DNA of 64,000 nucleotides from contig NZ_JAJNEL010000001.1 of NCBI RefSeq assembly GCF_029428675.1, positions 4,030,001 through 4,094,000 on the forward strand, given 5' to 3'. Below are positions 15,839 to 25,559 of the stretch, one piece after another. The DNA comes from Streptomyces sp. JH14. Lineage in GTDB: Bacteria; Actinomycetota; Actinomycetes; Streptomycetales; Streptomycetaceae. The translations under genes were made by a program, and so were the position numbers. Position 1 is the first letter of the stretch; each line of letters begins with the position of its first letter. The notes beneath the pieces are model-generated. The model saw only the letters and a program-made list of their open reading frames with translations, was not told where the DNA came from and did no database searches.

Positions 15839-16603
15839 ATGCCTCAGCCGCACATCAGTGCGAGCGCGTTCGCCGACCGGGCGCGCGAGTCCCTGGACGG
15901 AGCCATCGCCGCCAACAAGGACGCGGTGGCCGCCGCGGCCCGCCTGTTCGCGGACTGCGTCAGCGCGAACGGCGTGATCCACGCCTTCGGCACCGGCCAC
16001 TCCCAGGCCACCGCGATGGAGATCGCCGGCCGCGCCGGCGGCTTCATCCCCACCCACCGGATCGGACTGCCCGACCTCGTGCTGCGCGGTGGCGAGGACC
16101 GCGCCGTACTCGACGACCCGCTGCTGGAGCGGCGGCCGGGGCTTGCCGCACGGCTCTACGAATTGAGCACCCCGAGGCCGCAGGACCTGTTCGTGATCAT
16201 CTCCAACTCGGGGGTCAACAACTCGATCGTCGACTTCGCCCATCTGGTGAAGAGCAAGGGTCACCGACTGGTGGCACTGACGTCGCTGGAACACACCCGT
16301 TCGGTCCCTGCCCTGCACCCCAGTGGACAGCGGCTCGCCGACCTCGCCGACACCGTGCTCGACAACCACGCGCCCGCCGGCGACGCAGTGCTGCCCCTGC
16401 CCGGCGGCGGCAATGCGTGTGGCGTGTCCACGGTCGTCTCCACCTTTCTCGTTCAAATGGTGGTGGCCGAGAGCATCGCCCTTCTGCTCGCCGAGGGGCA
16501 CGAAGCGCCCGTGTACATCTCCGCCAACCTGCCGGGCGGCTTCGAACGGAACGCCGTGCTCGAAGCCGAGTACGAGGGACGCCTGCACCGCGGCGGCCAC
16601 TGA
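15839..16603 (+). CDS. SIS-domain sugar-phosphate binding protein (UPF0309/NagS-like)
   Basis: A 254-residue protein with a single SIS domain: VIHAFGTGHSQATAMEIAGRAGG near residues 42-65, IISNSGVNNSIVDFAHLVKSKG near 120-145, and VSTVVSTFLVQMVVAE towards the C-terminus. It lacks the glutaminase domain of GlmS. A streptomycete protein of this size and type, NagS, has been reported as a GlcNAc dehydratase; that is from memory, and this protein could equally be another sugar isomerase. It follows the putative GlcNAc kinase on the same strand, so a role in amino-sugar breakdown is likely. It has its own candidate regulatory repeat upstream. Confidence 0.78.
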   Translation: MPQPHISASAFADRARESLDGAIAANKDAVAAAARLFADCVSANGVIHAFGTGHSQATAMEIAGRAGGFIPTHRIGLPDLVLRGGEDRAVLDDPLLERRPGLAARLYELSTPRPQDLFVIISNSGVNNSIVDFAHLVKSKGHRLVALTSLEHTRSVPALHPSGQRLADLADTVLDNHAPAGDAVLPLPGGGNACGVSTVVSTFLVQMVVAESIALLLAEGHEAPVYISANLPGGFERNAVLEAEYEGRLHRGGH

Positions 16604-16834
16604 AAAGCCGCCGCGCACGACGGTGGCCGCCGGACCGGGCGCGAGGGCGGACCCCGATCGGCGGCCGGCCCCAGAGCCGTCGTGGGGCGCTCGTCGTGGC
16701 ACACGAGGCAGCGGCATGCGCCACACGGTGCGCCGATCCCGCCCGGACGCGGTCCATTTGGTGCGGATCACGCGCGCTCAGGGGGCCGGGGACCGGAAGC
16801 GGGGCGTCAGCCGCCGCACCGGCCCCGGCCCGGC

Positions 16835-18907
16835 TCAGGCCAACTCGTCCGGCAGCGGCGCCGCATGAAGCACCATCAACCCCGACACCGCACGGGTCAG
16901 CGCCACGTACAGCCGCCGCAGCCCGGTCCGTTCGTCGGGTTCGCCGTCGACCACCGCAGCCGGTTCGTCCAGCACCACGTAGTCGTACTCCAGGCCCTTC
17001 GCCAGCGACGCCGGTACCAGCGTCAGCCGGGACTCGGCCGTCGTCTCCTCGCCCGGGGACAGATAGGCGTGGCCCGCCGCCGTCAGCGCCTGCGCGAGCA
17101 CCGGGATCCGCGCGTCCGCCGCGATCAGGCCGATGGAACCCTCCTGCGCCAGCGACTCCTCGCACGCCGCGACCACCGCCGCGTCCAGCTCCGCAGGGCC
17201 GGCCACCTCCCGTACCGCCAGCGACCCCGGTGACTCACGCACCGACTCCACCTCCGCCAGGCCCGGCGAGATCACCGGCAGCAGCCGCGACGCGTACGCG
17301 ATCACCTCCCGCGGCACACGGAAGCCCGCCGTCAGCTCCTCCACCACGGCGTCCTCCTTGCCCAGGTGGTGCAGCGCCTGCGCCCAGCTCTCCGTCGACC
17401 ACGGCGTCGTCCCCTGCGCCAGGTCGCCCAGTACGGTCGCCGAACCGGTCGTGCAGCGACGGCCCACCGCCCGGTACTGCATGGGGGAGAGGTCCTGCGC
17501 CTCGTCGAGGACGACATGGCCGAGCGAGTGCGTGCGCGCCACCAGATCGCTCGCCTCGTCGATCAGCACCGCGTCCGCCGCCGACCACTTCGCCGACTTC
17601 ACGCTCCGGGCCGGCTTCGTCCACAGGATCGCCTTCTGCTCGTCCTCGGTGAGCAGCCCGTCCGCGTGCGCGGCCAGGAACTCAGGGTCGGAGAGCAGTC
17701 GCAGCACCAGCTTGGCCGGGTCGACGGCGGGCCAGATGGCCTTCACGGCCGCCTTGACCGCCGGAGTACGGGCCACCGCGTTCTGCACCCGGTCGTCGGG
17801 GGCCTCGCCGGCCTCCTCCATCCGGACCAGGACGGCGTGCGCGATGCGCTGCGGGAGCGCGTCGTGCGCCGCGCCGTACCGCATGTCCCGGGCCAGCAGC
17901 TCGGTGACGATCTCCTCCAGTTCGTACGCGGGCACCCGCCACCGGCGCGAGCCGCGCACCACCATCACCGGCTCCGTCGGCAGGGTCACATGCGAACGGA
18001 TCGCCCGCCGCAGCACCTCGGCCATGCGGGCATCGCCCTTGACGACGGCCGACTCCGCCGCGTCCGTGCCCCGCACCTCGACCTGGGCGGCCACCAGATC
18101 GTCGACGGTCGCCTGCTTCACCTCCAGCTCACCGAGGGCCGGCAGCACCTGCTCGATGTAGTGGAGGAACGACCGGTTCGGCCCGATGACCAGCGTGCCG
18201 GTGCGGGCGAGCCGCTCGCGGTGCGCATACAGCAGATACGCCACCCGGTGCAGGCCGACGGCGGTCTTGCCGGTACCCGGCCCTCCCTGCACGCAGACCG
18301 TTCCGCCGAGCCCGCTGCGGACGATCTCGTCCTGCTCGGGCTGGATCGTCGCCACGATGTCGCGCATCGGACCGACGCGAGGCCGCTCGATCTCCGCCTG
18401 GAGCAGCTTGCTGGTCTGCGCGGCCTCGGTCGGGTCGGTGAGGTGCTCGTCCTCGTACGCGGTCAGGTCGCCGCCGGTGTACCCGAAGCGGCGGCGCTGT
18501 CCTACGTCCTGCGGGTCCTTCTTCGAAGCCCGGTAGAACGGCTGCGAGACGGGTGCGCGCCAGTCGATGACCATCGGGTCGCCGTCGGCGTCATGCACGT
18601 GGCGGCGCCCGATGTAGAACTGCTCCCCCTCCGCTCCCTCGGCCTGCTCGGCACCGACCGGGTGGAGATAGTCCAGCCGGCCGAAGAAGAGCGGGGTGTG
18701 GGAGAGGTCGGCGAGGGACTTGATGCGCTCGTCGATCTGGGCCTGCAGGACGGCGGCGTTGACCCAGTTCGCGGTGACATCGCGGATGTCGAGGGCCTGG
18801 GCGTCCTCGCGCATGGCGCGCAGCGCGGCGCGGGACGCGGCGAGATGGGCGCGCTCGCGAGCCAGCGGATCGGTGGTGGTGTCGCTTTCGTGTTCGTGCG
18901 CGGGCAC
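16835..18907 (-). CDS. HelD-like RNA polymerase recycling ATPase (UvrD/Rep superfamily)
   Basis: A 690-residue superfamily 1 protein. A coiled-coil N-terminal arm (about residues 15-70) precedes VIDWRAPVSQPFYRA, a HelD-family signature. Walker A is GGPGTGKTAVGLHRVAYLL near residue 210, Walker B is VVLDEAQDLSPMQYR, and motif VI lies in LYVALTRAVSGLMVLH near the end. HelD proteins pull stalled RNA polymerase off DNA using ATP, and some streptomycete versions (HelR) also protect against rifamycins. I saw no rifamycin-associated element upstream, so I do not call it HelR. The GTG 18907 start has GGAGG seven bases upstream. Confidence 0.87.
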   Translation of the reverse strand: MPAHEHESDTTTDPLARERAHLAASRAALRAMREDAQALDIRDVTANWVNAAVLQAQIDERIKSLADLSHTPLFFGRLDYLHPVGAEQAEGAEGEQFYIGRRHVHDADGDPMVIDWRAPVSQPFYRASKKDPQDVGQRRRFGYTGGDLTAYEDEHLTDPTEAAQTSKLLQAEIERPRVGPMRDIVATIQPEQDEIVRSGLGGTVCVQGGPGTGKTAVGLHRVAYLLYAHRERLARTGTLVIGPNRSFLHYIEQVLPALGELEVKQATVDDLVAAQVEVRGTDAAESAVVKGDARMAEVLRRAIRSHVTLPTEPVMVVRGSRRWRVPAYELEEIVTELLARDMRYGAAHDALPQRIAHAVLVRMEEAGEAPDDRVQNAVARTPAVKAAVKAIWPAVDPAKLVLRLLSDPEFLAAHADGLLTEDEQKAILWTKPARSVKSAKWSAADAVLIDEASDLVARTHSLGHVVLDEAQDLSPMQYRAVGRRCTTGSATVLGDLAQGTTPWSTESWAQALHHLGKEDAVVEELTAGFRVPREVIAYASRLLPVISPGLAEVESVRESPGSLAVREVAGPAELDAAVVAACEESLAQEGSIGLIAADARIPVLAQALTAAGHAYLSPGEETTAESRLTLVPASLAKGLEYDYVVLDEPAAVVDGEPDERTGLRRLYVALTRAVSGLMVLHAAPLPDELA

Positions 18908-19259
18908 GGTGTTGCCTCCGGCTTTTCAACGCAGGACGGCGGACCGCAGCTCGCTCCCGTTCACTGTCCGGGGGCGATACGGTCCGCTCGGGGATCGATC
19001 ACGGGCACGCACGCAGGTGTGCGCACAGCTGTCGGCCGGTTTCCGTCCGGTCGGCGGCGCTCCCCCGGCTGCCGGCGAAGGGCCGGTACCACGGTGCGGG
19101 AGGCGGGCAGACCGGCGATTGTATCGACCGCGTCCGCCGGGGGCGAACGAATTCTGCGGCCGCGTCCACCCCGGTCCACCTGCACGCACACCGGCCACCG
19201 GTGATTGCACCCCCGTGGACCGGTGCCCTCACCCGGCCGGGCGCAGGACCATGGAGTAC

Positions 19260-19457
19260 ATGAGCACCCCGAGTCCGAACCCCCGAACGGCCGGCCCCGC
19301 GCACGGCGCGACCGCGGTCACCGGTCACCCGCCCACCCATCGCGTCGGCGACGCCGTCCGCGCCGTCAGGGTCTTCGCACGGACCGCGGTCGGTGTGGCC
19401 GTCCTCGGCGAGTACGCGGAGGAGACGGAGGCGAACATCCACCACCGCGACCACTGA
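19260..19457 (+). CDS. Small conserved hypothetical protein
   Basis: A 65-residue protein opening MSTPSPNPRTAGPAHGATAV, with a conserved-looking HRVGDAVRAVRVFARTAVGVAVLGEY segment that could be one amphipathic or weakly hydrophobic helix, and an acidic-His tail. I do not recognise a family, but similar small proteins occur in streptomycetes. The start is uncertain between ATG 19251 and ATG 19260. It stands alone between helD and the XPB helicase and is convergent with the latter. A coding rather than chance frame is supported by the clean ribosome-binding region and plausible composition, not by a known domain. Confidence 0.55.
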   Translation: MSTPSPNPRTAGPAHGATAVTGHPPTHRVGDAVRAVRVFARTAVGVAVLGEYAEETEANIHHRDH

Positions 19458-19499
19458 GCCGCGACCCCGGTCCGGGCGTCGCCCCGCGAGGGACCGGCT

Positions 19500-21143
19500 T
19501 CAGTTCTCCGACAGCAGCTCGTCCGCGTCGACGATCCGGTACGCGTACCCCTGCTCGGCCAGGAACCGCTGGCGGTGGGCCGCGAAGTCCTGGTCGATCG
19601 TGTCGCGGGCGACCACCGAGTAGAACCGGGCCTCGTGCCCGTCCGCCTTCGGCCGCAGCACCCGGCCGAGCCGCTGCGCCTCCTCCTGCCGCGAGCCGAA
19701 CGTTCCCGACACCTGGATGGCGACGGTTGCTTCCGGCAGGTCGATCGAGAAGTTCGCGACCTTCGACACGACGAGGACGCTGAGCTCGCCCTCGCGGAAC
19801 GCGTCGAAGAGCTTCTCCCGCTGCGCATTGCTCGTCTCGCCCTTGATCACCGGGGCGTCGAGATGCTCGCCCAGCTCGTCGAGCTGGTCGATGTACTGCC
19901 CGATGACGAGGGTCTGCTCGCCCCGGTGCTTGCGCACCAGCGCCTCCGTGACCTTCCGCTTCGTCGCGGTCGTCGCGCAGAACCGGTACTTCTCCTCGGC
20001 CTCGGCGGTCGCGTACGCCAGCCGCTCCGAGTCCGTCAGATTGACCCGGACCTCGACACAGTCGGCGGGCGCGATGTAGCCCTGTGCCTCGATCTCCTTC
20101 CACGGTGCGTCGAACCGCTTGGGGCCGATCAGCGAGAAGACGTCCGACTCGCGGCCGTCCTCGCGGACGAGCGTCGCCGTCAGACCGAGCCGCCGCCGCG
20201 CCTGCAGATCGGCGGTGAACTTGAAGACGGGGGCGGGCAGCAGATGCACCTCGTCGTAGATCACCAGCCCCCAGTCGCGGGAGTCGAACAGCTCCAGGTG
20301 CGGATAGATGCCCTTCCGGCGGGTCGTCAGCACCTGGTAGGTGGCGATGGTGACCGGCCGGATCTCCTTGCGCGTACCGCTGTACTCACCGATCTCGTCC
20401 TCGGTCAGCGACGTCCGCTTCACCAGCTCGTGCTTCCACTGCCGGGCCGAGACGGTGTTCGTCACCAGGATCAGCGTGGTCGCCTTGGCCTCCGCCATCG
20501 CACCGGCCCCGACCAGCGTCTTGCCCGCACCACAGGGCAGTACGACGACGCCGGAGCCACCGTGCCAGAACCCCTCGACGGCCTGCCTCTGGTACGGCCG
20601 CAGCGCCCAGCCGTCCTCGGCCAGCTCGATCGGGTGCGCCTCGCCGTCGACGTACCCGGCAAGGTCCTCCGCCGGCCAGCCCAGCTTCAGCAGCGTCTGC
20701 TTGATCTGCCCGCGCTCGGACGGGTGCACCGCCACGGTGTCCGGGTCGATCCGTGCCCCGACCAGCGGCTGGACCTTCTTCGACCGGAGGATCTCCTCCA
20801 GCACGGGCCGGTCGGTGGAGGTCAGCACCAGCCCGTGGACCGGATGCTTGGAGAGTGTGAGGCGGCCGTACCGGGCCATCGTCTCGGCGATGTCGACGAG
20901 CAGCGCGTGCGGCACCGGATAGCGCGAGTACTGCACGAGGGCGTCGACGACCTGCTCGGCGTCGTGCCCGGCGGCGCGTGCGTTCCACAGCCCGAGCGGG
21001 GTCAGCCGGTAGGTGTGGATGTGCTCCGGCGCCCGCTCCAGTTCCGCGAAGGGCGCGATCGCACGACGGCAGGCATCGGCCTGGTCGTGGTCGACCTCCA
21101 GGAGCAGCGTCTTGTCACTTTGGACGATGAGGGGTCCGGTCAC
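19500..21143 (-). CDS. XPB/ERCC3-type DNA repair helicase
   Basis: A 547-residue superfamily 2 helicase. An N-terminal helicase-C3-like domain (residues about 1-150) is followed by motif I LPCGAGKTLVGAGAM, motif II YDEVHLLPAP, motif III LGLTATLVREDGRE and motif VI RLGRVLRPK in the C-terminal RecA lobe. Bacterial XPB proteins are 3'-5' helicases related to the TFIIH subunit and are thought to act in nucleotide excision repair. The next gene on the same strand upstream encodes a protein sharing the N-terminal type domain; the same pair occurs in mycobacteria. The GTG 21143 start has a weak AAGG site. Confidence 0.88.
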   Translation of the reverse strand: MTGPLIVQSDKTLLLEVDHDQADACRRAIAPFAELERAPEHIHTYRLTPLGLWNARAAGHDAEQVVDALVQYSRYPVPHALLVDIAETMARYGRLTLSKHPVHGLVLTSTDRPVLEEILRSKKVQPLVGARIDPDTVAVHPSERGQIKQTLLKLGWPAEDLAGYVDGEAHPIELAEDGWALRPYQRQAVEGFWHGGSGVVVLPCGAGKTLVGAGAMAEAKATTLILVTNTVSARQWKHELVKRTSLTEDEIGEYSGTRKEIRPVTIATYQVLTTRRKGIYPHLELFDSRDWGLVIYDEVHLLPAPVFKFTADLQARRRLGLTATLVREDGRESDVFSLIGPKRFDAPWKEIEAQGYIAPADCVEVRVNLTDSERLAYATAEAEEKYRFCATTATKRKVTEALVRKHRGEQTLVIGQYIDQLDELGEHLDAPVIKGETSNAQREKLFDAFREGELSVLVVSKVANFSIDLPEATVAIQVSGTFGSRQEEAQRLGRVLRPKADGHEARFYSVVARDTIDQDFAAHRQRFLAEQGYAYRIVDADELLSEN

Positions 21144-21278
21144 GCGTCTCGGCCCTTTCTACGGGGTGCGGCCACCAGTGCGGCCAAACGTCCAGTGTGC
21201 CGCATGCGGGGTAGGTGGCGCGTAGGCGTCGGCGAGCAGCCGCACCGGCCATGGCCCGTCGGCCGGTCACCCGGGACG

Positions 21279-23748
21279 TCAGGCGTCTTCGGCGTCGGCC
21301 AGTTCGGCGACACCGGTGATGCGGTGCAGCGGGTACGTGCGGACCTCGTCGGCCGTGTGGTCGTACGCCGTCACGAAGCCACCCTCCACCCGGACCGGGG
21401 CGATGACCCGCTGGCTGGCCGCGCCGTCCGCGTTGACGTAGCCGATCCATACGGCCGAGCCCGTCATCGCCGCCGCCTGGACCGTGGCCAGGGTCTCCGC
21501 GGAGGTCGTACGGGGCAGGGAGCCGGCCGGGGCGGCGGGGGTGCTGTCCGCGTCCTTGCGGACGACCGTCGCGGCCGTGTCGCCGGCGCGGATCGCCCGT
21601 ACCGCCGCGCCCAGCAGTGTTCCGTCCGGGACCGGCGGGCCCTCGGGCACGGGGACGGGGGGTGTACGGGGCGGGGTGCGGCGGATGCCGGCGCGGGTGA
21701 TCAGGACGTCGCCCTCGGCGGACTCGGCGGCCGGGGCGTAGCCCATCTCGCGCAGCCCTTCGAGCAGGGACGCGGGGTCGATCTGGGCGGCCAGCGCCGT
21801 CGGCGCGAGGCGGCGCAGGCGCAGGGTGGCCGAGCGCCGGTCCGCGAGGATCTCGTTGAGCACGGCCTCGTCGTCGCAGCGCACATACGCGGACGCGGCG
21901 CCGATCCGCAGATGGCCGTGGCGGCGGGCGACGTCGTCGATGAGGTAGCTGAGGGGCTGCGGGACGGGCGTCCGGCTGTGGGCGGCGAGGAACGCGTGCA
22001 GATCGGCCGCGGACTGTCCGGCGTCCAGCGCGCGGCGCACGGAGCCGGGCGTGAACCGGTAGACCGTCGCACCGCCCTTCGACTCGATTTCCGCGAGGAC
22101 GGACAGGGTGTCGGCGAGGGGGCGTTCCAGCGGGCCGGGGGCGACGGCCGTCAGGTCGGCCTGGAGCAGGACGTGGCCGAGGGGTTCCGGGATGAGCGGG
22201 GCGAGCAGCGCGGCGGCCTTCGCGGGCCCGGAGTCGAGCAGGGCGCGGGACTGGGAGGAGAGCGCGCCACGGCCGGTGATGCCGAGGAGTTCGGACTCGT
22301 TCAGCGTCCACAGGGCGATCCGGGAGCGCAGGTCGGTGATGTCCCCTGCGGACGCGGAGGCACCGCGCAGCGGCCGTTCCCAGCGGAGCCGGGCCAGCAG
22401 CGTCTCCGGGTCCGGTGCGGTGCCGGGGTCCAGCGAGGTGAGCAGGGCCAGGACCCGGTGGCGTACCTCGGGGGCGGCCGAGCGGTCGAGTTCGGGGCCG
22501 AGTGCGGACAGGGCCCGGCCCTTGGCGTCCTGACCGCCGACCAGACCGGCGGTGCGGGTCGCGGCGAGCCAGGCGGTGGCGAGGTGCACCCAGCGGTCCT
22601 GGACGGGGAGTTCGGTCCAGTCGTCGTACGCGGGCGTCGGTGCGTACCGCTCGTCGGCCTCGCCGTCGGAGGCCAGCAGCCCGGCCGCGTAGGCGAGTTC
22701 GAGCCAGAACACGGCGATCGGCTCGGACACGTCGAGGACGGCCGCGATCCGCTTCAGCTCGCGGACGCTGAGGCCGCCGGCGCGCAGTATCGGGGGGGCC
22801 GCCGCCGTTCCAGCTCGTCAGGAGTTCCTCGACGGTGGACACCGCCAGGAACGCCTGGCCCGCCGCCGCACTGTCCACAGCCTGGGGATCACGCGTCGCG
22901 AGCGCCACGACGGCGGGCGGCAGCGGCTCCGGTACGCGGTGGGCACGCCCGGCCCGCAGGTGCAGGGCCGCCTCGCGCGGCAGCACGACCGTGCGCGTCG
23001 ACACCGGCAGCAGCAGGCCGCGGTCGCGCAGCCACTTCACGGGAGGGGTCGGGTTCGGGGTCACTTCACCGTAGGGCGGACCCCACACCAGCCGGTCCAG
23101 TACGGACAGGGCTTCCACGGGGGCGGTGTCGAGCAGTTCGCCCATCCTGGTGCGGTCGGTGAACAGTGCGGACAGGGACGCCACCGCCGAGACCGGGTCG
23201 TGCGTGGCGGGCAGTCCGGCCGTCACCAGGATCTCCTGGAGCCGGCCCGGCGACATGCCCGACGTGGCCTCGGCGACCGTCGGCCCGAGCCCGGTGGGAG
23301 ACGGGTGCTGCGGGGACGGGGCGAGGATTTCGCGCGCGGTGCGCACCAGGCGCAGCCGGTCGTCCTCGCCCCAGACGAGGGCCTGTTCGCGCAGCGTCGC
23401 AAGGGCGAAGGGAGCCGCGTCCCGGATAGCCGCACCCGCGTCGTCGCGGTCCGCGCCGTCGTCCTGGCCGTCGCCGGTGAGCAGGGCGAGCAGCGTGTCG
23501 TACGGTGCCGGGTCCGGAGCCACGGCCAGCGCCTCCGCGGTCTGCAGGGCGAACCGGTCGAGGTGTTCCAGCGCGCGGACGACGGAGGCCCGGGTACCGG
23601 CCCGTGTCGCGAGCTGGGTGATGTCGTTCGGCACGGGGGACAGCAGATCGGGGCGGGCACGGAGCAGCCCGGCCAACGACTCGTCGTCCCGGGCGCGCAG
23701 AGCTTCGGCGAGCGTCCGCGGTGGTGTGGTCATCCCCATCCGTCCCAC
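21279..23748 (-). pseudogene. Helicase-associated (XPB partner) protein, frameshifted
   Basis: Two adjoining minus-strand reading frames together encode one protein of about 822 residues of the helicase-associated-domain type found beside bacterial XPB (as Rv0862c beside Rv0861c). The N-terminal frame runs from GTG 23748 (GGAG eight bases upstream) to about 22790; the C-terminal frame continues from there to 21279. They join at a run of seven G at 22792-22798: dropping one G restores a continuous product through ILRAGGLSVRELKRIA into SEPIAVFWLELAYAAGLL. Total length 2470 is one base over a multiple of three, as expected. It may be a sequencing error, a slippage-prone tract, or real inactivation. 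Confidence 0.8.
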
Positions 23749-23815
23749 GGTAGTCGCTCCGGACAGGCCCGAGGGCGCTACCGTCGGTGCAGGCCCGTCA
23801 GAGGGGAACCATCGC

Positions 23816-24889
23816 GTGGGGATCGAGAGCGACCAGCTCGTCTACGACTATCTGAGCCGGGTCGGGGACCTGGCCCAGCAGCACCAGCTTTCCTCGGGCG
23901 CCCGGATGCGGCTCGTGGCGGCCCTGCGCACCGAGATCGACCGGCAGCGCGGAAGCCAGGCCACGGACTCGCCGGCGGCGGTGCGGCGCATCATCGGGCG
24001 GCTCGGCACGCCCGACGAACTGGTCGCCGCGGCCGCCGGGTCGGCGGACGGAACGGTGACGTTGCCGGGGGCGGCGGGGGGTTCGGCGGAGCGCGGTCCG
24101 GAGCCGCGGGGGATCCCGCGGCCGCGCAGGGGGACGCTCCGGAAAGAGAGTTCACGCAAGGGCGCGTCGCAGGAGGAGCCGGGGGGCTCCGGGGACCCGG
24201 GGGCCGCGGCGGGCAATGTGCCGGCGCAGCGGCCGCCGTCGCCGCCGCACATGGCGGGGACGGACGAGCTGGGCGCGTCCGGGAGCGAGCCCGACTGGTG
24301 GCGCATCGAGCCGGGGCCGTTCGGGGAGGGGGTGGAGGTGCCTGGGTTCGTGGGCGGGGTGGAGATCGCCGAGCTGCTGAAGCAGCCGCGGCAGCCTGCG
24401 GAGGAGGCCGGGGCGGATGCGGATGCGGATGGGGACGAGGACGAGGACGACTCCGACGAGGGCGGTGACGAGGAGGGGGACGAGGTGGGGGACGAGGCGG
24501 AGCGCGGCCGGTGGCGGCTGCGTCGGCGTGCGCCGCGTGAGGGCAGGGGGCTCGGCTTCTCCCACCCGTTGCTGCTGCTCGCTGCCGTGCTGCTGGTCAC
24601 GGGGGCGCTGACCGGGTCCTGGGTGGCCCTGGCGGGCGGCTGGCTGCTCGCGTACGGCTCCCGCACGCTCTCGCGTACGGAGGCGAAACTGGCCGCGATG
24701 TGGCTGCCGGGCGCGGTCGCGGCGGGCGGACTGGTCTGGCTGTGGGGGCGGCTGGACGGGCGCTGGGGCGAGCCGATCCCGCAGGACGGGATGGCGGAGG
24801 CGCTGAGCGGAGTGTGGCCGGTGGTGGTACGCGGGGCGGCGGTGGCGTCGGCGGTGTTCCTGGTGTGGCGGGCGCGGAGGGTGGAGTAG
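23816..24889 (+). CDS. Membrane-anchored conserved hypothetical protein with acidic linker
   Basis: A 357-residue protein of a streptomycete type without a named domain. The first 85 residues look like a small helical domain resembling HAAS-type regions (SDQLVYDYLSRVGDLAQ, then MRLVAALRTEIDRQR and PAAVRRIIGRLGTPDELV). A long Gly/Pro/Glu linker follows, with a strongly acidic patch near residues 200-225. The C-terminal third has about four hydrophobic segments beginning LLLLAAVLLVTGALTGSW. The GTG at 23816 has a GAGGGG site. It is divergent from the helicase-partner gene and faces the repeat-rich spacer. A regulatory or sensing role is possible but unsupported. Confidence 0.72.
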   Translation: MGIESDQLVYDYLSRVGDLAQQHQLSSGARMRLVAALRTEIDRQRGSQATDSPAAVRRIIGRLGTPDELVAAAAGSADGTVTLPGAAGGSAERGPEPRGIPRPRRGTLRKESSRKGASQEEPGGSGDPGAAAGNVPAQRPPSPPHMAGTDELGASGSEPDWWRIEPGPFGEGVEVPGFVGGVEIAELLKQPRQPAEEAGADADADGDEDEDDSDEGGDEEGDEVGDEAERGRWRLRRRAPREGRGLGFSHPLLLLAAVLLVTGALTGSWVALAGGWLLAYGSRTLSRTEAKLAAMWLPGAVAAGGLVWLWGRLDGRWGEPIPQDGMAEALSGVWPVVVRGAAVASAVFLVWRARRVE

Positions 24890-24925
24890 GCGGGGGCTTG
24901 TGCCGGGGCGTCCGGCTGCCGGGTT

Positions 24926-24950
24926 GTCCTCAAGCGCCGGACGGGCTTGG
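24926..24950 (+). repeat. 25-bp intergenic repeat, copy A
   Basis: Same element as copy B with one mismatch (AG for AT at the centre). It is followed by the same GGTGTCCGCC tail, so A and B share about 35 bp as direct repeats. Confidence 0.75.
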
Positions 24951-24998
24951 GGTGTCCGCCGGGTCCGTTGTGGTGCCGTCGCCCCGGGCGGGGGTTCC

Positions 24999-25023
24999 GT
25001 CCTCAATCGCCGGACGGGCTTGG
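24999..25023 (+). repeat. 25-bp intergenic repeat, copy B
   Basis: Begins GTCCTCAATCGCCGGACGGG and ends CTTGG. It is the exact reverse complement of copy C at 25476-25500, so the two could form a 25-bp stem across a large loop. Confidence 0.8.
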
Positions 25024-25170
25024 GGTGTCCGCCCTGGCGCGGTTCTCCGGGGGTGCGGTCGCCTTGGTTCGGTGGGTGGTGGTCCGGGGCCCCTCCGGGG
25101 TGTCTCCTCGAACGACGAACGTTCGGGCTCGTCGTCGGGCGAGCCCGGGTATCCGTTCGTCGTCCTACAG

Positions 25171-25336
25171 GGACCCCCCTGCACGGCCCCGGACCGGCCG
25201 GTACGCGCCCGCGGGCGCTTGTGCCTTCATGTCACGACCACCGGGGCGCGGGCACATCCCACCAAGGCGCGGACGTGTCACGACCACCGGGGTGCAGGCG
25301 CGAGTGATGCGTGGGTGGGGCCGTGCAGGGGAGTCC
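25171..25336. repeat. Long-loop inverted repeat
   Basis: Arms at 25171-25190 (GGACCCCCCTGCACGGCCCC) and 25317-25336 are reverse complements at 19 of 20 positions, with 126 bp between them. The inner 15 bp are perfect. Confidence 0.75.
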
Positions 25337-25475
25337 CCGCAGGGGCTGGCGCACGTGCCGGGCTCGTCCGCGTTGCGGGCTTCCGCGCCAGTCCTGAGGA
25401 GACGCCCCGGAGGGGCACCGCCCACCCCACCCCCGGCCGGAGGCGACGGCACCCCCACGGCCCGGGGTGACACAA

Positions 25476-25500
25476 CCAAGCCCGTCCGGCGATTGAGGAC
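25476..25500 (-). repeat. 25-bp intergenic repeat, copy C (inverted)
   Basis: Exact reverse complement of copy B; the visible plus-strand core is CCCGTCCGGCGATTGAGGAC. Confidence 0.8.
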
Positions 25501-25534
25501 GGACCCCCCGCCCCGGACCGGGGCAGCGACATCG

Positions 25535-25559
25535 AGCCCGTCCGGCGATTGAGGACGGA
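25535..25559 (-). repeat. 25-bp intergenic repeat, copy D (inverted)
   Basis: Carries the same CCCGTCCGGCGATTGAGGAC core as copy C, 59 bp further on, in the same orientation, ending GGA. Confidence 0.78.

Noticed and set aside
16714..16868. Short frame starting MRHTVRRSRPDAVHLV between the SIS and helD genes
   Set aside because: It runs into the helD 3' end on the opposite strand, is Arg-rich and unrecognised; likely chance.
18908..19020. Rifamycin-associated element upstream of the HelD-like gene
   Set aside because: I looked for the GC-rich inverted repeat linked to HelR-type genes and did not see it, so the rifamycin-resistance name was not applied.
19575..23162. Long plus-strand open frame across the XPB helicase and its partner
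   Set aside because: Antisense shadow with Arg/Gly/His-rich composition; both minus-strand products carry recognisable motifs.
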